Part shown: piece after piece, positions 28,436-38,639 of the stretch | Numbering within the stretch: position 1 is the first letter of the stretch | Layout of the letters: the number at the start of each line of letters is the position of its first letter | DNA from: Vibrio sp. 10N.261.45.E2 | GTDB lineage: Bacteria; Pseudomonadota; Gammaproteobacteria; Enterobacterales; Vibrionaceae | DNA length: 64,000 nucleotides | Reading direction: 5' to 3' | Assembly (NCBI RefSeq): GCF_002875705.1 | Contig: NZ_MCZZ01000142.1 | Location: 62,001-126,000 of the forward strand | Program-made: the position numbers and the translations under genes | Notes under the pieces: generated by a model | Databases searched by the model: none | Seen by the model: the letters and a program-made list of their open reading frames with translations, nothing else | Told to the model about the DNA's origin: nothing

Positions 28436-29245
28436 TTATATCTGACATTGAGAGCAAAAAAACGTATTTCTCTGTCCAATTTTTTGCTCTTCAATTTTCT
28501 CACCGCAACTCGGGCACTTTTCACCAGCTTTACCGTAAACTTGCAGTTCTTGTGCGAAGTATCCGGGCTTACCATCTGCTTGGGCGAAATCTTTAAGCGT
28601 AGTACCGCCTTGTTTGATGGCGGTAGCGAGTACTTGTTTAATCTCTTGGGTCAACAAGACCCACTCTTCTTTTGTCACTTTACTTGCTGGGCGCAAAGGG
28701 CTAATACGTGAAGAAAATAGTGCTTCATTGGCGTAGATGTTCCCTACCCCGACCACAACTTTATTGTCCATGATAAACTGCTTTACGGCCACTTTACGTT
28801 TTTCTGCCTTCTCGGCTATGTAGTCAGCGTTGAAGTCGTCAGTTAGTGGCTCAGGGCCAGAACCAAGCAGCACTGAGTGGATTTCATCGGGCGCTGACCA
28901 CAACCAAGCACCGAAGCGGCGCGGATCGTTATAACGCAGCACTTTGCCATTGGTGAGCTTAAGATCCACGTGATCGTGCTTTGCTGCTGGGAAGTCCGTA
29001 TCTAACACGCGCAGTGAGCCAGACATACCAAGGTGAACAATGGCAGTGCCAGTCTCCGTCTCAATCAATAGGTACTTAGCTCGGCGTGAGATAGAGCGAA
29101 TCACCTGCCCTTCTAATCGCTTCAATTCTTGAGGGATATCCCAGCGCAGCTTAGGAGTGCGAAAGGTAAGCGTTTTAATGGTCTCGCCGACTAAATGAGG
29201 CGAGATCCCCATACGGCTTACTTCGACTTCGGGTAATTCAGGCAT
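28436..29245 (-). CDS. mutM: Formamidopyrimidine-DNA glycosylase
   Basis: This bifunctional glycosylase/AP-lyase removes 8-oxoguanine and ring-opened purines. The 269-residue protein begins PELPEVE, with Pro as N-terminal nucleophile after Met removal and the catalytic Glu. It has the helix-two-turn-helix [13 protein letters not shown] and ends in a C4 zinc finger (CPSCG...FFCSQCQ). Only three bases separate it from the upstream membrane-protein gene, so the two are co-transcribed. Confidence 0.97.
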   Translation of the reverse strand: MPELPEVEVSRMGISPHLVGETIKTLTFRTPKLRWDIPQELKRLEGQVIRSISRRAKYLLIETETGTAIVHLGMSGSLRVLDTDFPAAKHDHVDLKLTNGKVLRYNDPRRFGAWLWSAPDEIHSVLLGSGPEPLTDDFNADYIAEKAEKRKVAVKQFIMDNKVVVGVGNIYANEALFSSRISPLRPASKVTKEEWVLLTQEIKQVLATAIKQGGTTLKDFAQADGKPGYFAQELQVYGKAGEKCPSCGEKIEEQKIGQRNTFFCSQCQI

Positions 29246-29248
29246 AAT

Positions 29249-29791
29249 CTAGTCGTCCGATTTAGGTGGTTTGTCTGATTTAAATGAAGGTTTCGAGCTA
29301 AAATTTGGAAACAGGTAGCTCTCTTCAATAGACACCGCCAACCACTGATCATTCCAGTTTTTTAACAACCAGAACTCAGGCAATTGATAATAGGTAATAC
29401 GCTGGGGCTCTTCTTGGTCTTGATACCATACTTCGATGGTGTGTGGTGTCTTTAACCGAGGCGTAAGGTCTGTGTAGGTCTGTGAGTCGACTTCCGTGCC
29501 CACAAGCTCTTTCCAACGTTGTGACAACTCTTGTGCATTGGTGGTTTGAGGGAAGTCTGTATCTTTGAACTGGAAAACCCATTGATTGTCTTGTTGAATG
29601 ACAGACCACTTGGCAAAGTGCAAGGCTTGAAGTTCTGCTACTGGGTTAAGAAGATAAGGATAAGGGCTATCAACCTGCGGCTCAGGTTCGATAAGGTACG
29701 CTTTGATCAAAGTTGGAAGGTTCAATACACCAATAAAAGCGATCACGCTTAGCATGAGTATATTGTTCCATCGGCGTCCACGATATCTCAT
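29249..29791 (-). CDS. Hypothetical membrane-anchored protein upstream of mutM
   Basis: I do not recognise a characterised family for this 180-residue protein. A basic N-terminus (RYRGRRWNN) is followed by one transmembrane helix (about 10-31). The remainder is a soluble, W/Y/Q-rich domain with EVWYQDQEEPQRITYYQLPEF, probably periplasmic under the positive-inside rule. The last 15 residues are charged and disordered. Coupling to mutM is a matter of spacing and need not imply a DNA-repair role. Confidence 0.75.
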   Translation of the reverse strand: MRYRGRRWNNILMLSVIAFIGVLNLPTLIKAYLIEPEPQVDSPYPYLLNPVAELQALHFAKWSVIQQDNQWVFQFKDTDFPQTTNAQELSQRWKELVGTEVDSQTYTDLTPRLKTPHTIEVWYQDQEEPQRITYYQLPEFWLLKNWNDQWLAVSIEESYLFPNFSSKPSFKSDKPPKSDD

Positions 29792-29955
29792 CTGATTCTG
29801 CTCATCTAACCTATTCAGTAATCAGTATATCGTGAAAGTGGGAAGACTTTCTATGTTGAGTGGTTTTCTGCCAAATATGCCCTTTACCTGTACGCCTTCT
29901 ACTAATTAAGTGCGACACCAGCCAAGGGTTGTTGAATAGCTCAAATTTTAGATAT

Positions 29956-29985
29956 AAAAAAACCCAGCGATTAAGCTGGGTTTTT
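29956..29985. terminator. Terminator downstream of rpmG
   Basis: AACCCAGC (29961-29968) and GCTGGGTT (29975-29982) form the stem, flanked by A and T runs on both sides, so it works on either strand. It ends the rpmB-rpmG operon (minus). Confidence 0.85.
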
Positions 29986-30026
29986 CAATTCTTTCTTCTA
30001 CTGAAGAAGAGCAAAAAAAGCATCAA

Positions 30027-30194
30027 TTACTTGATTTTAGCTTCTTTGTACATAACGTGTTGGCGAACTACTGGATCAAACTTTTTGATCTCAAATTTGC
30101 CTGGCATGTTACGCTTGTTCTTATCAGTTGTGTAGAAGTGACCAGTACCTGCAGAAGATACTAGACGAATTTTCTCACGAATGCCTTTAGCCAT
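30027..30194 (-). CDS. rpmG: 50S ribosomal protein L33
   Basis: A frame of 55 residues runs from the ATG at 30194 to the stop at 30027. It starts [19 protein letters not shown], contains YTTDKNKRN and ends [10 protein letters not shown], the L33 sequence of gammaproteobacteria. It lies 13 bases after rpmB, as in E. coli, and is followed by a terminator. Confidence 0.97.
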   Translation of the reverse strand: MAKGIREKIRLVSSAGTGHFYTTDKNKRNMPGKFEIKKFDPVVRQHVMYKEAKIK

Positions 30195-30207
30195 TGCTTA
30201 ATTCCTC

Positions 30208-30444
30208 TTAAACGTTTTCGCCACGTGCACGGATATCAACAAGAACAGCATCGATGCCTTTCTTATCAATGATACGCATGCCTTTAGCAGTTAGACGTAG
30301 TTTAACAAAACGTTTTTCGCTCTCTACCCAGAAACGATGAGTTTGTAGGTTCGGCAGAAAACGGCGCTTAGTAGCATTGCGTGCGTGTGAACGGTTGTTA
30401 CCCGTTACTGGACGCTTACCAGTTACTTGGCATACTCGGGACAT
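30208..30444 (-). CDS. rpmB: 50S ribosomal protein L28
   Basis: From the ATG at 30444 (GGAGAAG upstream) the product has the standard 78 residues. It starts [20 protein letters not shown] and has the conserved [16 protein letters not shown]. It is the first gene of the rpmB-rpmG operon. A TTG at 30459 would extend it by five non-conserved residues and is rejected. Confidence 0.97.
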   Translation of the reverse strand: MSRVCQVTGKRPVTGNNRSHARNATKRRFLPNLQTHRFWVESEKRFVKLRLTAKGMRIIDKKGIDAVLVDIRARGENV

Positions 30445-30735
30445 GAATGTCTTCTCCAATCGTTTCAGCTCGATATCAACCTTGGTGGCCGAACCTCTCT
30501 ATCAATAAAAATAGAAGGTAAAAACCGTTATGGAAAATCCATACAAGGCTATCAAAGGTCGCGCATTATACTAACTTGACACGCATTGCTCAAGACCCGA
30601 ACAGATCCTTTTTACGGATTTCGTGATCTTTTTTTGTGCAGCGCAGCTTGCTTGAGTAATCAGAGCTGATTTTAGGTCTAAAAATGTGGGCGGAATAATA
30701 GCAGATTTAACGCAACTAACAACCTAAAATGTGAT

Positions 30736-31410
30736 TCAAATCCATCCACGCTCTGCAAAAGAGACAACTTCACCGTCTCCAACCACAAAATGGTCGAGAA
30801 CTCGGATGTCCACCAGCGCTAATGCATCGGTTAATCGCCGTGTAATCCGCCTGTCCGCTTGGCTAGGCTCTGCGACACCTGAAGGATGGTTATGCGCTAA
30901 GATTAATGCCGCCGCATTATGATGAAGTGCCCGTTTAACCACTTCTCGTGGGTAAACTGATGCGGCATCGATGGTTCCTTCAAACATCACTTCGTCTTTT
31001 ATTACCCTATTTTGGTTATCGAGGAACAATATATAGAAGGCTTCTCGCTGGCGGTCGCGCAATATGCTTGAAAGATAAAGCTTTGTATGACTCGGGCTAG
31101 TAAGTGCATCACCTCGAGATAAAGTCTCTGCGAGATAGCGCTGCGTCATCTCTAACACAGCCTGCAACTGAACATACTTGGCTTGCCCCATCCCTTTATG
31201 AGCGCAAAATTCTTCCTCAGTTGCAGAAAAAAGATGACGAAGCGAGCCAAAATCTTTGATCAACTTGTCTGCTAACTCCAACACATTCATTCCTTGTGTC
31301 CCTGTTCGCAGAAATATCGCGAGCAGTTCCGCATCACTCAAAGAATCAGGCCCTCGACTCAATAACTTTTCTCTCGGCATCGATTCGGCAGGCATTTTGT
31401 CTATTGGCAT
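30736..31410 (-). CDS. radC: RadC family JAB/MPN-domain protein
   Basis: The ATG at 31410 gives 224 residues, the common length for RadC; a GTG at 31425 would add five. The N-terminal helix-hairpin-helix region ([20 protein letters not shown], then [13 protein letters not shown]) is followed by an MPN/JAB domain with the metal site [15 protein letters not shown]. RadC was once linked to DNA repair, but its biochemical function is unsettled. It is divergent from coaBC, as in E. coli. Confidence 0.93.
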   Translation of the reverse strand: MPIDKMPAESMPREKLLSRGPDSLSDAELLAIFLRTGTQGMNVLELADKLIKDFGSLRHLFSATEEEFCAHKGMGQAKYVQLQAVLEMTQRYLAETLSRGDALTSPSHTKLYLSSILRDRQREAFYILFLDNQNRVIKDEVMFEGTIDAASVYPREVVKRALHHNAAALILAHNHPSGVAEPSQADRRITRRLTDALALVDIRVLDHFVVGDGEVVSFAERGWI

Positions 31411-31634
31411 ATCAAAGCTAACCACTGGTCATGAACACGACCCACCACCCTAATGAGATCGTAATCAGAGATCCTTCGATTGAAATAAAAGGAAACGACT
31501 CACTAGCAAAAACGTGTAATTGATAAGTTTGATAACACCAACTTGATGAGCGTCAAATCTGTTCCGGTTCTGCTTCTAGGCACTCTTCCTTTGTTCTGAT
31601 ATCGTAAGTCGCAGAAAAATTAAGGAACAGAATC

Positions 31635-32876
31635 ATGCAAACACAGGTTAATCCACTGAGTAACGCTGACCAACAAGGCCTAGCAGGGAAAAAAATTCTA
31701 CTTGGCATTAGTGGTGGTATCGCTGCTTATAAATGTGCCGAACTGACTCGCCGCCTCATTGAGCGCGGAGCACAAGTACAGGTCGTCATGACAAATGCAG
31801 CCAAGGAGTTCATCACTCCCCTCACCATGCAAGCCGTCTCAGGAAGGCCAGTGTCTGATAGTTTGCTTGATCCTGCTGCTGAGGCTTCCATGGGACACAT
31901 TGAGCTCGCAAAGTGGGCTGACTTGGTATTATTAGCACCAGCAACGGCTGACCTGATTGCACGTATGACAGCAGGGATGGGTAACGACTTGCTAACTACT
32001 TTGGTTTTAGCAACCGATGCGCCAGTTGCGGTATCTCCGGCAATGAACCAACAAATGTACAGCCACCCTGCCACTCAAGAGAATATCGCAACACTAAAAC
32101 GTCGTGGTTGTGAGATTTGGGGACCGGCGGCTGGCGAGCAAGCGTGTGGTGATGTCGGTATGGGCCGCATGCTAGAACCGATGCAGCTCGTGCACCGCTG
32201 TGAAGACTTTTTCCAACCTAAACCACTTGCTGGTCGATCTGTGCTTATTACTGCAGGCCCGACTCGTGAAGCGATCGACCCTGTACGTTACATTACTAAT
32301 CACAGTTCAGGAAAAATGGGCTATGCACTAGCTGAAGCAGCCGCTAAACAAGGCGCTGCGGTTACTTTAGTCAGTGGCCCAGTATCACTCGCGACACCGA
32401 ATAATGTCACTCGCGTTGATGTTGATAGCGCTCAACAGATGCTAGATGCCGTTTCTTCACGCGCAGCTCAGCACGACATTTTCATCGGTTGTGCTGCAGT
32501 TGCAGACTATCGCCCTGAGTCCATCGCAGACCAAAAGCTCAAAAAGGTTGATGGTAAAGACGACATGACCATTCAAATGGTTAAGAACCCTGATATCGTC
32601 GCTTCTGTTGCTGCAATGACTGAAGACCGCCCATTTACTGTTGGGTTTGCGGCTGAAACGCAAGATGTTGAAAAATACGCGCGCGGTAAGTTAGAAAGAA
32701 AGAACCTCGACATGATTTGCGCCAATGATGTGTCTGTCGAAGGCCAAGGCTTCAATAGCAGTAACAATGAGCTGCACCTTTATTGGAAAGGCGGCGATAA
32801 ATCTCTGCCGTTGGATAGCAAAGACACCCTTGGTTTCCAGATCCTCGATCAGATCCAACAGCTTATTGATGCATAA
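31635..32876 (+). CDS. coaBC: Bifunctional phosphopantothenoylcysteine decarboxylase / phosphopantothenate--cysteine ligase
   Basis: This fused CoA-pathway enzyme first ligates cysteine to 4'-phosphopantothenate with CTP (CoaB), then decarboxylates with FMN (CoaC). The 413-residue protein has the CoaC domain at about 15-205, with [10 protein letters not shown], the PAMN motif and the active-site [10 protein letters not shown]. The CoaB domain (about 205-413) has [18 protein letters not shown] and [10 protein letters not shown]. In E. coli dut lies between this gene and slmA; here the 139-base gap holds no dut. Confidence 0.96.
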   Translation: MQTQVNPLSNADQQGLAGKKILLGISGGIAAYKCAELTRRLIERGAQVQVVMTNAAKEFITPLTMQAVSGRPVSDSLLDPAAEASMGHIELAKWADLVLLAPATADLIARMTAGMGNDLLTTLVLATDAPVAVSPAMNQQMYSHPATQENIATLKRRGCEIWGPAAGEQACGDVGMGRMLEPMQLVHRCEDFFQPKPLAGRSVLITAGPTREAIDPVRYITNHSSGKMGYALAEAAAKQGAAVTLVSGPVSLATPNNVTRVDVDSAQQMLDAVSSRAAQHDIFIGCAAVADYRPESIADQKLKKVDGKDDMTIQMVKNPDIVASVAAMTEDRPFTVGFAAETQDVEKYARGKLERKNLDMICANDVSVEGQGFNSSNNELHLYWKGGDKSLPLDSKDTLGFQILDQIQQLIDA

Positions 32877-33015
32877 ATGCACAAATTTGCTCTGACAATC
32901 TGCTGACACCTCTCGATTCTGTTGACCTAGGGCTTACAAAACTAGGAAACAGAATTGAATGGTGTTTATAATCCTTCTTCACTCAATCCTCATCTTTAGG
33001 AAAGGAAGTAAATAG

Positions 33016-33606
33016 ATGGCTGGTGCTCGAAAATCAAACCGTCGTGAAGAAATCCTACAAGCTCTCGCACAAATGTTGGAATCGACCGAAGGTGCTTCTC
33101 GTATCACAACGGTAAAGTTGGCTAAGCAAGTGGGTGTTTCTGAAGCTGCGTTATACCGCCACTTCCCAAGCAAAGCTCGCATGTTTGAAGGCCTGATCGA
33201 GTTCATTGAAGAAGCGTTGATGTCTCGAATCAACCGTATTCTAGATGAAGAGAAAGACACGCTAGAGCGCATACGCCTAGTGCTACAACTTATCTTAGTT
33301 TTCTCAGAACGTAACCCAGGCCTGACTCGAATTTTGTCTGGCCATGCTCTAATGTTTGAGAATGAACGCCTACGCGACCGCATCAACCAGCTTTTCGAAC
33401 GCATTGAGACGCAACTTCGCCAGATCCTGCGTGAAAGAAAGCTTCGTGAAGGGAAATCATTCCCGGTTGATGAGAAGATCTTAGCCGCTCAGCTGCTCGG
33501 TCAAGTTGAAGGCAGCTTGAATCGATTTGTTCGCTCAGACTTCAAATATCAACCGACAGAAAACTTTGATGCTTACTGGGCACTGCTAAGCGCACAAATT
33601 AAGTGA
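33016..33606 (+). CDS. slmA: Nucleoid occlusion factor SlmA
   Basis: This TetR-fold DNA-binding protein antagonises FtsZ assembly over the chromosome. The 196-residue product shows [15 protein letters not shown], the helix-turn-helix [23 protein letters not shown] (about 34-57), and the SlmA-typical C-terminal helices with [25 protein letters not shown]-like bases (AGGAAAGGAAG) precede the ATG. Its stop overlaps the GTG of the acyltransferase that follows, forming one operon. Confidence 0.95.
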   Translation: MAGARKSNRREEILQALAQMLESTEGASRITTVKLAKQVGVSEAALYRHFPSKARMFEGLIEFIEEALMSRINRILDEEKDTLERIRLVLQLILVFSERNPGLTRILSGHALMFENERLRDRINQLFERIETQLRQILRERKLREGKSFPVDEKILAAQLLGQVEGSLNRFVRSDFKYQPTENFDAYWALLSAQIK

Positions 33607-34559
33607 CGACTATGAAAAAAACGACTGTTGAGAAACCAGAATTTACACTTAGCCTCCTTCACCCTAAATACTGGGGAGTATGGTTCGGTTTTGGTTTACT
33701 TGCACTAATAGTAAACATACTTCCTTATGCGATACTCTACCGTATCGGTAGAACAATTGGCAAACTAGGGATAAAAGTAGGTAAATCACGAGTAAAAATA
33801 GCAGAGCGTAATTTAGAACTGGCGTTTCCAGATATGAATTACGAACAACGCAAAGCGATGGTTGAAGAAAACTTTAAAAACACAGGGATGGCTTTAATTG
33901 AAACAGGAATTACATGGTTTTGGCCAACTTGGCGCTTTAAACGAATTTTAATCGCAAAAGATATTCAAGCATTGCAACGATTAACGAATGAGGGAAAAGG
34001 AGTGCTTCTCTGTTGTGTACATGCGCTAAATCTTGAGATTACAGCTCGCGCATTTGCCGTACTCGGTTTGCAGGGCTATGGAGCTTACAGGCCTCATAGT
34101 AACCCCGCTTATGAGTTTATACAGTTTAGAGGTCGCACTCAAAATGGGAATAGACTTATTTACCGTCGGGACATTAAACAAATGATTCGAGTATTGCGTA
34201 AGGGAGAACGATTATTTTATCTCCCAGACCAAGATTACGGCCACAATAAGTCAGTTTTTGTTCCTTTCTTTGCTGTCAATGAAGCATGTACAACGACAGG
34301 GACAAGCATTCTTGCCTATACGAGTAAATGCGCCATTGTTCCTGGTTCTGGTTTTCGAAACTCAGAGGGGAAATACGAAATCATAGCTGACAGATCTATA
34401 GGCGATAACTATCCTAAAAATGATGAAATTGCAGCAGCGACTTACATGAATAGCTTCATCGAAGAAATAATTATGAGAGCACCTGAACAATGGATGTGGT
34501 TACACAAGAGATTTAAGTCTCTTCCAAATCACAGCCAAACCAACTCCCGTTATCAATAA
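33603..34559 (+). CDS. lpxL: Lipid A late acyltransferase, LpxL type
   Basis: The enzyme transfers a secondary acyl chain from acyl-ACP to Kdo-lipid IVA at the inner membrane. The protein has 318 residues from the GTG at 33603 (GTGA overlap with slmA), or 315 from the ATG at 33612. One transmembrane anchor (about 28-48) precedes the LABLAT domain. The catalytic HX4E motif is HALNLE, followed by [11 protein letters not shown] and [16 protein letters not shown] is typical of LpxL. In V. cholerae the gene at this position (Vc0213) is LpxL and needs phosphorylated Kdo. More AT-rich than slmA and pyrE. Confidence 0.9.
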   Translation: MTTMKKTTVEKPEFTLSLLHPKYWGVWFGFGLLALIVNILPYAILYRIGRTIGKLGIKVGKSRVKIAERNLELAFPDMNYEQRKAMVEENFKNTGMALIETGITWFWPTWRFKRILIAKDIQALQRLTNEGKGVLLCCVHALNLEITARAFAVLGLQGYGAYRPHSNPAYEFIQFRGRTQNGNRLIYRRDIKQMIRVLRKGERLFYLPDQDYGHNKSVFVPFFAVNEACTTTGTSILAYTSKCAIVPGSGFRNSEGKYEIIADRSIGDNYPKNDEIAAATYMNSFIEEIIMRAPEQWMWLHKRFKSLPNHSQTNSRYQ

Positions 34560-34577
34560 ATAAGAGGCTCTGCTTTA

Positions 34578-35546
34578 ATGAGCAACAATGAAACAAAAAA
34601 CAGTATCGATAACTACCTACATAACCCAACATTTCAATGGTCTTTCTTGCACCCGAAACATTGGGGGACATGGGTAGCAATATTTTTTGGCATCGTATTC
34701 GCATTTATTCCACCTAAAGCTCGTGATGGCCTAGCTCGAAAACTATCAACGTTCGTTGTTAAAAAAAATGGTAGGGTTGTAAGACGTTCACAAGTAAACC
34801 TCAAGTATTGCTTTCCTAACAAAACGAATGAAGAACGGCAAAAAATCTTAGAAGAAACGTTTGTTAAAGCAGCACAGTATATGCTTGGTTACTCTGAGTT
34901 TATCGTGAGGTCAACCAAACATAATCAAAAGCGTGGCGTGATGATAGGTGAAGAGAACTTACTACCACTTCTTGACGCCGGTGATAACGTAATTATTTTA
35001 GCCCCACATGCATGGGCTGTAGATTACCCTGCTGTAATGTTGGCTGCGAAAGGGTACAAAGTAACAACAATAATGAAACCACAACGAAACCCAATAGGCG
35101 ACTGGCTAATGCATGTCCAACGTATGCAGTATGGAGGTAGAATTTTTGCCCGAAGTGCTGGCGTAAAACCTTTTGTGCGTTCAATTAAAGATGGATACTT
35201 GGGCTACTGGCTTCCAGATGAAGATCATGGCCCAGTAAATTCTGTTTTTGTCCCCTTCTTTGCAACTGAAAAAGCAACATTAAAAGGTTTTGGTAAGATG
35301 GCTCGTTTATCAAAAGCTAAAGTTATTCCTATTCTTCCTGCGTATAACGATAAAACAAGTAAATACGAAGTACATATATTACCTGCAATCGAAAATTTCC
35401 CTTCAGGAAATGAAGAAATCGACGCAAGAGCTATGAACCAAGCAATTGAAGAACTTTTGCTCCCTCATCCAGAACAATATATGTGGAATCTACCTTTATT
35501 GAAAACACAACGTGATGGTAGCGAAATCTATGACAACTCTCATTAA
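34578..35546 (+). CDS. Lipid A late acyltransferase, LpxM/LpxN (MsbB) type
   Basis: This second LABLAT-family protein has 322 residues, an N-terminal anchor (about 30-47), an HX4D catalytic motif (HAWAVD), YWLPDEDHGP and an FFATEKATLKGFGKMARL region of the MsbB group. It follows lpxL by 18 bases. In V. cholerae the gene at the equivalent place, Vc0212 (lpxN), transfers 3-hydroxylaurate, which allows glycine modification of lipid A. Whether this protein has that hydroxyacyl specificity cannot be read from sequence. AT-rich like its partner. Confidence 0.88.
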   Translation: MSNNETKNSIDNYLHNPTFQWSFLHPKHWGTWVAIFFGIVFAFIPPKARDGLARKLSTFVVKKNGRVVRRSQVNLKYCFPNKTNEERQKILEETFVKAAQYMLGYSEFIVRSTKHNQKRGVMIGEENLLPLLDAGDNVIILAPHAWAVDYPAVMLAAKGYKVTTIMKPQRNPIGDWLMHVQRMQYGGRIFARSAGVKPFVRSIKDGYLGYWLPDEDHGPVNSVFVPFFATEKATLKGFGKMARLSKAKVIPILPAYNDKTSKYEVHILPAIENFPSGNEEIDARAMNQAIEELLLPHPEQYMWNLPLLKTQRDGSEIYDNSH

Positions 35547-35580
35547 TAAATATTACGCATGATACATAACTAGAGAGGGA

Positions 35581-35610
35581 GGGGGGATTACCTTGATTTA
35601 AATCCCCCTA
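35581..35610. terminator. GC-rich hairpin between convergent lpxM/N-type gene and pyrE
   Basis: GGGGGATT (35582-35589) pairs with AATCCCCC (35601-35608). It sits between two convergent genes but has no T run on either strand, so it is a possible weak terminator. Confidence 0.4.
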
Positions 35611-35636
35611 CCCATTCATGTTGGGCCTTACTTACC

Positions 35637-36278
35637 TTAAATCCCGTACTGAGCGCGGTACGCTTTTACTGCGTCTAGATGTGCTGCATCTGTACCTTTC
35701 TCTTCAAGGAAAGTCACAAGGTCAGTTAGGCTAACAATTGAGATGATTGCACAACCGAAATCGCGTTCAACTTCTTGAATTGCAGATAGCTCGCCTTTGC
35801 CTTTCTCTTGACGGTCGATAGCAACAAGCACACCCGCTAGATCCGCACCGTTCGCTTGGATGATTTCCATCGACTCACGAATTGCAGTACCTGCAGTGAT
35901 CACATCATCTACCAGCATGATGCGGCCTTCAAGTGCGCTACCAACTAGATTGCCACCTTCACCGTGGTCTTTCGCTTCTTTACGGTTAAAGCAGTAAGGC
36001 GTGTCCACATCGTGGTGATCTGCCAGTGCTACGGCTGTTGTCGTTGCAATTGGGATACCCTTGTATGCAGGGCCAAATAGTACATCAAACTCAATACCTG
36101 AATCAGCCAACGCCGCTGCGTAGAAGCGACCTAAGCGTGCTAGGTCACGACCTGTATTAAACAATCCAGCATTGAAGAAGTAAGGGCTCTTACGGCCAGA
36201 CTTTAAAGTAAACTCACCAAATTTAAGTACTTCTTTCTCTAGTGCAAATTCAATAAATTCACGTTGATATGCTTTCAT
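35637..36278 (-). CDS. pyrE: Orotate phosphoribosyltransferase
   Basis: The enzyme converts orotate and PRPP to OMP in pyrimidine synthesis. From the ATG at 36278 (GAGG six bases upstream) it has 213 residues, as in E. coli. The ATG at 36284 directly abuts the Shine-Dalgarno and is unlikely. [34 protein letters not shown] and the PRPP loop [17 protein letters not shown] are present. It lies downstream of rph with an intrinsic terminator and a structured leader between, an arrangement that in enterics serves UTP-sensitive attenuation. Confidence 0.97.
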   Translation of the reverse strand: MKAYQREFIEFALEKEVLKFGEFTLKSGRKSPYFFNAGLFNTGRDLARLGRFYAAALADSGIEFDVLFGPAYKGIPIATTTAVALADHHDVDTPYCFNRKEAKDHGEGGNLVGSALEGRIMLVDDVITAGTAIRESMEIIQANGADLAGVLVAIDRQEKGKGELSAIQEVERDFGCAIISIVSLTDLVTFLEEKGTDAAHLDAVKAYRAQYGI

Positions 36279-36385
36279 GCTCATCCTCTAAATTAATTTA
36301 CTTTCCAATTTCTAACTTCCGATCACTTCGAAAGCTAACGATGATGTATTTTCTAAATAGATAGCTCTACAACAAGGCAGCAAAG

Positions 36386-36434
36386 TTTTTCAGCCCTATG
36401 AGCATAGGGAACCTATGTGATTAGGGTGAAAAAT
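36386..36434 (-). promoter_or_regulatory. Extended palindromic leader structure upstream of pyrE
   Basis: A near-palindrome of about 49 bases is present. On the minus strand TTTTTCACCCTA pairs with TAGGGCTGAAAAA (imperfect outer arms), and CATAGG pairs with CCTATG around a three-base loop. It lies about 108 bases before the pyrE start and after the rph terminator. A T run does not follow, so it may be a leader stem or an operator rather than a terminator. Confidence 0.5.
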
Positions 36435-36473
36435 TGTAGCTAACACAGGTGTAGAGTTATATATGACGAAAAT

Positions 36474-36501
36474 AAAAAAATAGCCCCCAAATGGGAGCTA
36501 T
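36474..36501 (-). terminator. Intrinsic terminator between rph and pyrE
   Basis: On the minus strand ATAGCTCCC and GGGGGCTAT (one G-T pair) flank an ATTT-like loop and are followed by seven Ts. It begins only about eight bases after the rph stop. In enteric bacteria this is the position of the pyrE attenuator. Confidence 0.85.
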
Positions 36502-36508
36502 CTAAAAA

Positions 36509-37225
36509 CTATTCTGCTAACGCCGACTTCTGCGCTTCAACAATATCGGCAATGCCCTTATTCGCCAGGGCTAAAAGCTGCATCAGCTCTTCGTGGCTGA
36601 ACGGTTCGCCTTCTGCGGTGCCTTGAATCTCAATCATCTTACCGTCTTCCGTCATGACAACGTTCATGTCGGTATCGGCTGCTGAGTCTTCAACGTACTC
36701 AAGGTCACACAGTGCTTGTGCACCAACGATGCCCACTGAAACTGCCGCTACGTGGCCTTTCATTGGGTTTTTTTTCAGTTTGCCGCTTGCTAGTAGGCTG
36801 TTGATAGCATCCGCCATTGCAACGCTTGCACCTGAAATAGACGCAGTACGTGTACCGCCGTCTGCTTGGATAACATCACAATCGACAGTGATCATGATTT
36901 CACCCATTACTTTCAGGTCAACAACAGCACGTAGGCTACGCGCGATCAGACGTTGGATTTCCATCGTACGACCACCTTGCTTACCGCTCGCCGCTTCGCG
37001 ACGGTTACGAGTGTGCGTTGCACGTGGCAGCATGCCGTATTCAGCCGTTACCCAACCCTTTCCTTGACCTTTCAACCAACGCGGTACGTTTTCTTCTACC
37101 GTCGCATTACATAGAACTTTAGTGTTGCCGAACTCAACTAATACAGAACCCTCAGCATAAGCTGTGTAGTTACGAGTAATTTTAATTGGACGAATTTGAT
37201 CTACAGCGCGGTCATTTGGACGCAT
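36509..37225 (-). CDS. rph: Ribonuclease PH
   Basis: This phosphorolytic 3'-5' exoribonuclease trims tRNA 3' ends. The 238-residue protein starts [16 protein letters not shown] and has [43 protein letters not shown] and [20 protein letters not shown], the phosphate and metal binding parts. The full length implies an active enzyme, unlike the frameshifted rph of E. coli K-12. It is divergent from yicC and upstream of pyrE. Confidence 0.97.
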   Translation of the reverse strand: MRPNDRAVDQIRPIKITRNYTAYAEGSVLVEFGNTKVLCNATVEENVPRWLKGQGKGWVTAEYGMLPRATHTRNRREAASGKQGGRTMEIQRLIARSLRAVVDLKVMGEIMITVDCDVIQADGGTRTASISGASVAMADAINSLLASGKLKKNPMKGHVAAVSVGIVGAQALCDLEYVEDSAADTDMNVVMTEDGKMIEIQGTAEGEPFSHEELMQLLALANKGIADIVEAQKSALAE

Positions 37226-37473
37226 TGGTATCTACCTTATTAACAGTCTGAAGTGATTTACTATCGAAAGAGTGCATCACCTAAGAAAGGGGTGAGACAG
37301 TTTTGATTGGGGCAAGATTATATAGCAGTTTATCGTGCAAATCTATTTGCCGTTCAAAGCTATTTATCACGAAAGGCGATTTATAGTGAAAAGCGACAGG
37401 CTTCGAGAGCACACCATATCGTGATACTATGCGTGCGCGTTATTTTCAGAATGATAAAAGACAGGAAAATTCG

Positions 37474-38340
37474 ATGATTTATAGTATGACCGCGTACGCA
37501 CGCAAAGAAGTAAAAGGCGATTGGGGCAGCGCAGTATGGGAAATCCGTAGTGTAAACCAACGCTACCTAGAAACTTACTTCCGTATGCCTGAACAGTTCC
37601 GTGGTTTGGAGCCTATCCTACGTGAGCGCTTCCGTAAGCGCCTAGCGCGCGGCAAAGTAGAATGTAACCTACGCTTTGAAGCAAACCCTGCGGCAAAGGG
37701 CGAGCTAAGCATCAACGAAGGTTTGGCTCAGCAAGTAATCAATGCTGCGAACCAAGTTATGACGATGACAGGTGAAGACAGCCGTCTGAACCCATTCCAA
37801 GTGATGAACTGGCCTGGCGTGATGGAAACGCCAGAGCAAGACATGGATGCTATTAACAAAGACCTACTAGAAGCGTTCAACGATGCAATCGCAGAGTTCA
37901 TTGACGCTCGTGCTCGTGAAGGTGAGAACATGAAGGCGCTAATCGTAACGCGCTTAGATGCGATCACTGAAGAAGTAGTTAAAGTTCGTACACGCATGCC
38001 TGAGATCCTAGAGTGGCAACGTGAGCGTCTTCTTACCAAGTTTGAAGATGCAAAAATTGAGCTTGAAGGTTCTCGCGTTGAGCAAGAGCTTATCTTACTT
38101 GCGCAAAAGTCAGACGTAGCAGAAGAGCTAGACCGTCTAGACTCTCACGTGAAAGAAGCGAATGTCGTATTGAAGAAAGGTGGCGCTTGTGGCCGTAAGC
38201 TAGACTTCATGATGCAAGAGTTCAACCGTGAATCAAACACGCTAGCGTCTAAGTCTATCAGCACAGACATCACAGCATCAGGCGTAGAGCTTAAAGTTCT
38301 TATCGAACAGATGCGTGAGCAAATTCAGAATATTGAATAA
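37474..38340 (+). CDS. yicC: YicC family endoribonuclease
   Basis: The ATG at 37474 (AGGA upstream) gives 288 residues, like the 287 of E. coli YicC. A longer start at 37429 is not supported. MIYSMTAYARKEVKGDWG opens the YicC_N domain, and the C-terminal DUF1732 part contains LDSHVKEANVVLKKGGACGRKLDFMMQEFNRESNT. YicC family proteins are endoribonucleases implicated in small-RNA turnover. It is divergent from rph and followed by a terminator. Confidence 0.94.
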   Translation: MIYSMTAYARKEVKGDWGSAVWEIRSVNQRYLETYFRMPEQFRGLEPILRERFRKRLARGKVECNLRFEANPAAKGELSINEGLAQQVINAANQVMTMTGEDSRLNPFQVMNWPGVMETPEQDMDAINKDLLEAFNDAIAEFIDARAREGENMKALIVTRLDAITEEVVKVRTRMPEILEWQRERLLTKFEDAKIELEGSRVEQELILLAQKSDVAEELDRLDSHVKEANVVLKKGGACGRKLDFMMQEFNRESNTLASKSISTDITASGVELKVLIEQMREQIQNIE

Positions 38341-38376
38341 CAGTCTGCTAAAAGCAGTCTTGATTAACTAAAAATG

Positions 38377-38403
38377 AGCTCCTAGTTGTAGGGGCTTTTT
38401 TTA
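38377..38403 (+). terminator. Intrinsic terminator after yicC
   Basis: AGCTCCT and AGGGGCT (one G-T pair) flank AGTTGT and are followed by a run of seven Ts. About 200 bases after it, up to the cold-shock gene, contain no gene I can support. Confidence 0.85.
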
Positions 38404-38602
38404 TGGATGCAGTAATGACAATCAGGATTAGTCAGTAAGCAGGTTATTACGCGGAGGTTTACTTAGAACAAAAAATAGATACAGCTATAGATAAAATAGA
38501 GCGGATGTACAAAAGGATTTAAAGATATTTTGAGGAGGTCTTGCAAGTCGAGAAGAGTGTTACGGTAAAACAGAGGGGAAACAGATTTGAGGGAGAAAGT
38601 GA

Positions 38603-38626
38603 CGCAAGTTGCTGCTGCAACCTGCG
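38603..38626 (-). terminator. Hairpin downstream of the cold-shock gene
   Basis: CGCAAGTTGC and GCAACCTGCG pair over ten positions with one G-T around TGCT, 14 bases after the cold-shock stop on the minus strand. The following bases are not a clear T run, so termination is likely but not certain. Confidence 0.45.
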
Positions 38627-38639
38627 CCGACTTAAAATC

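Noticed and set aside
37429..37473. N-terminally extended start of yicC
   Set aside because: The start at 37474 matches the family N-terminus and has a Shine-Dalgarno; the extension is not conserved-looking.
38400..38639. Gap between yicC and the cold-shock gene considered for a small RNA
   Set aside because: A few GGA-like motifs and a hairpin exist, but no promoter-terminator pair or known RNA family pattern could be recognised.
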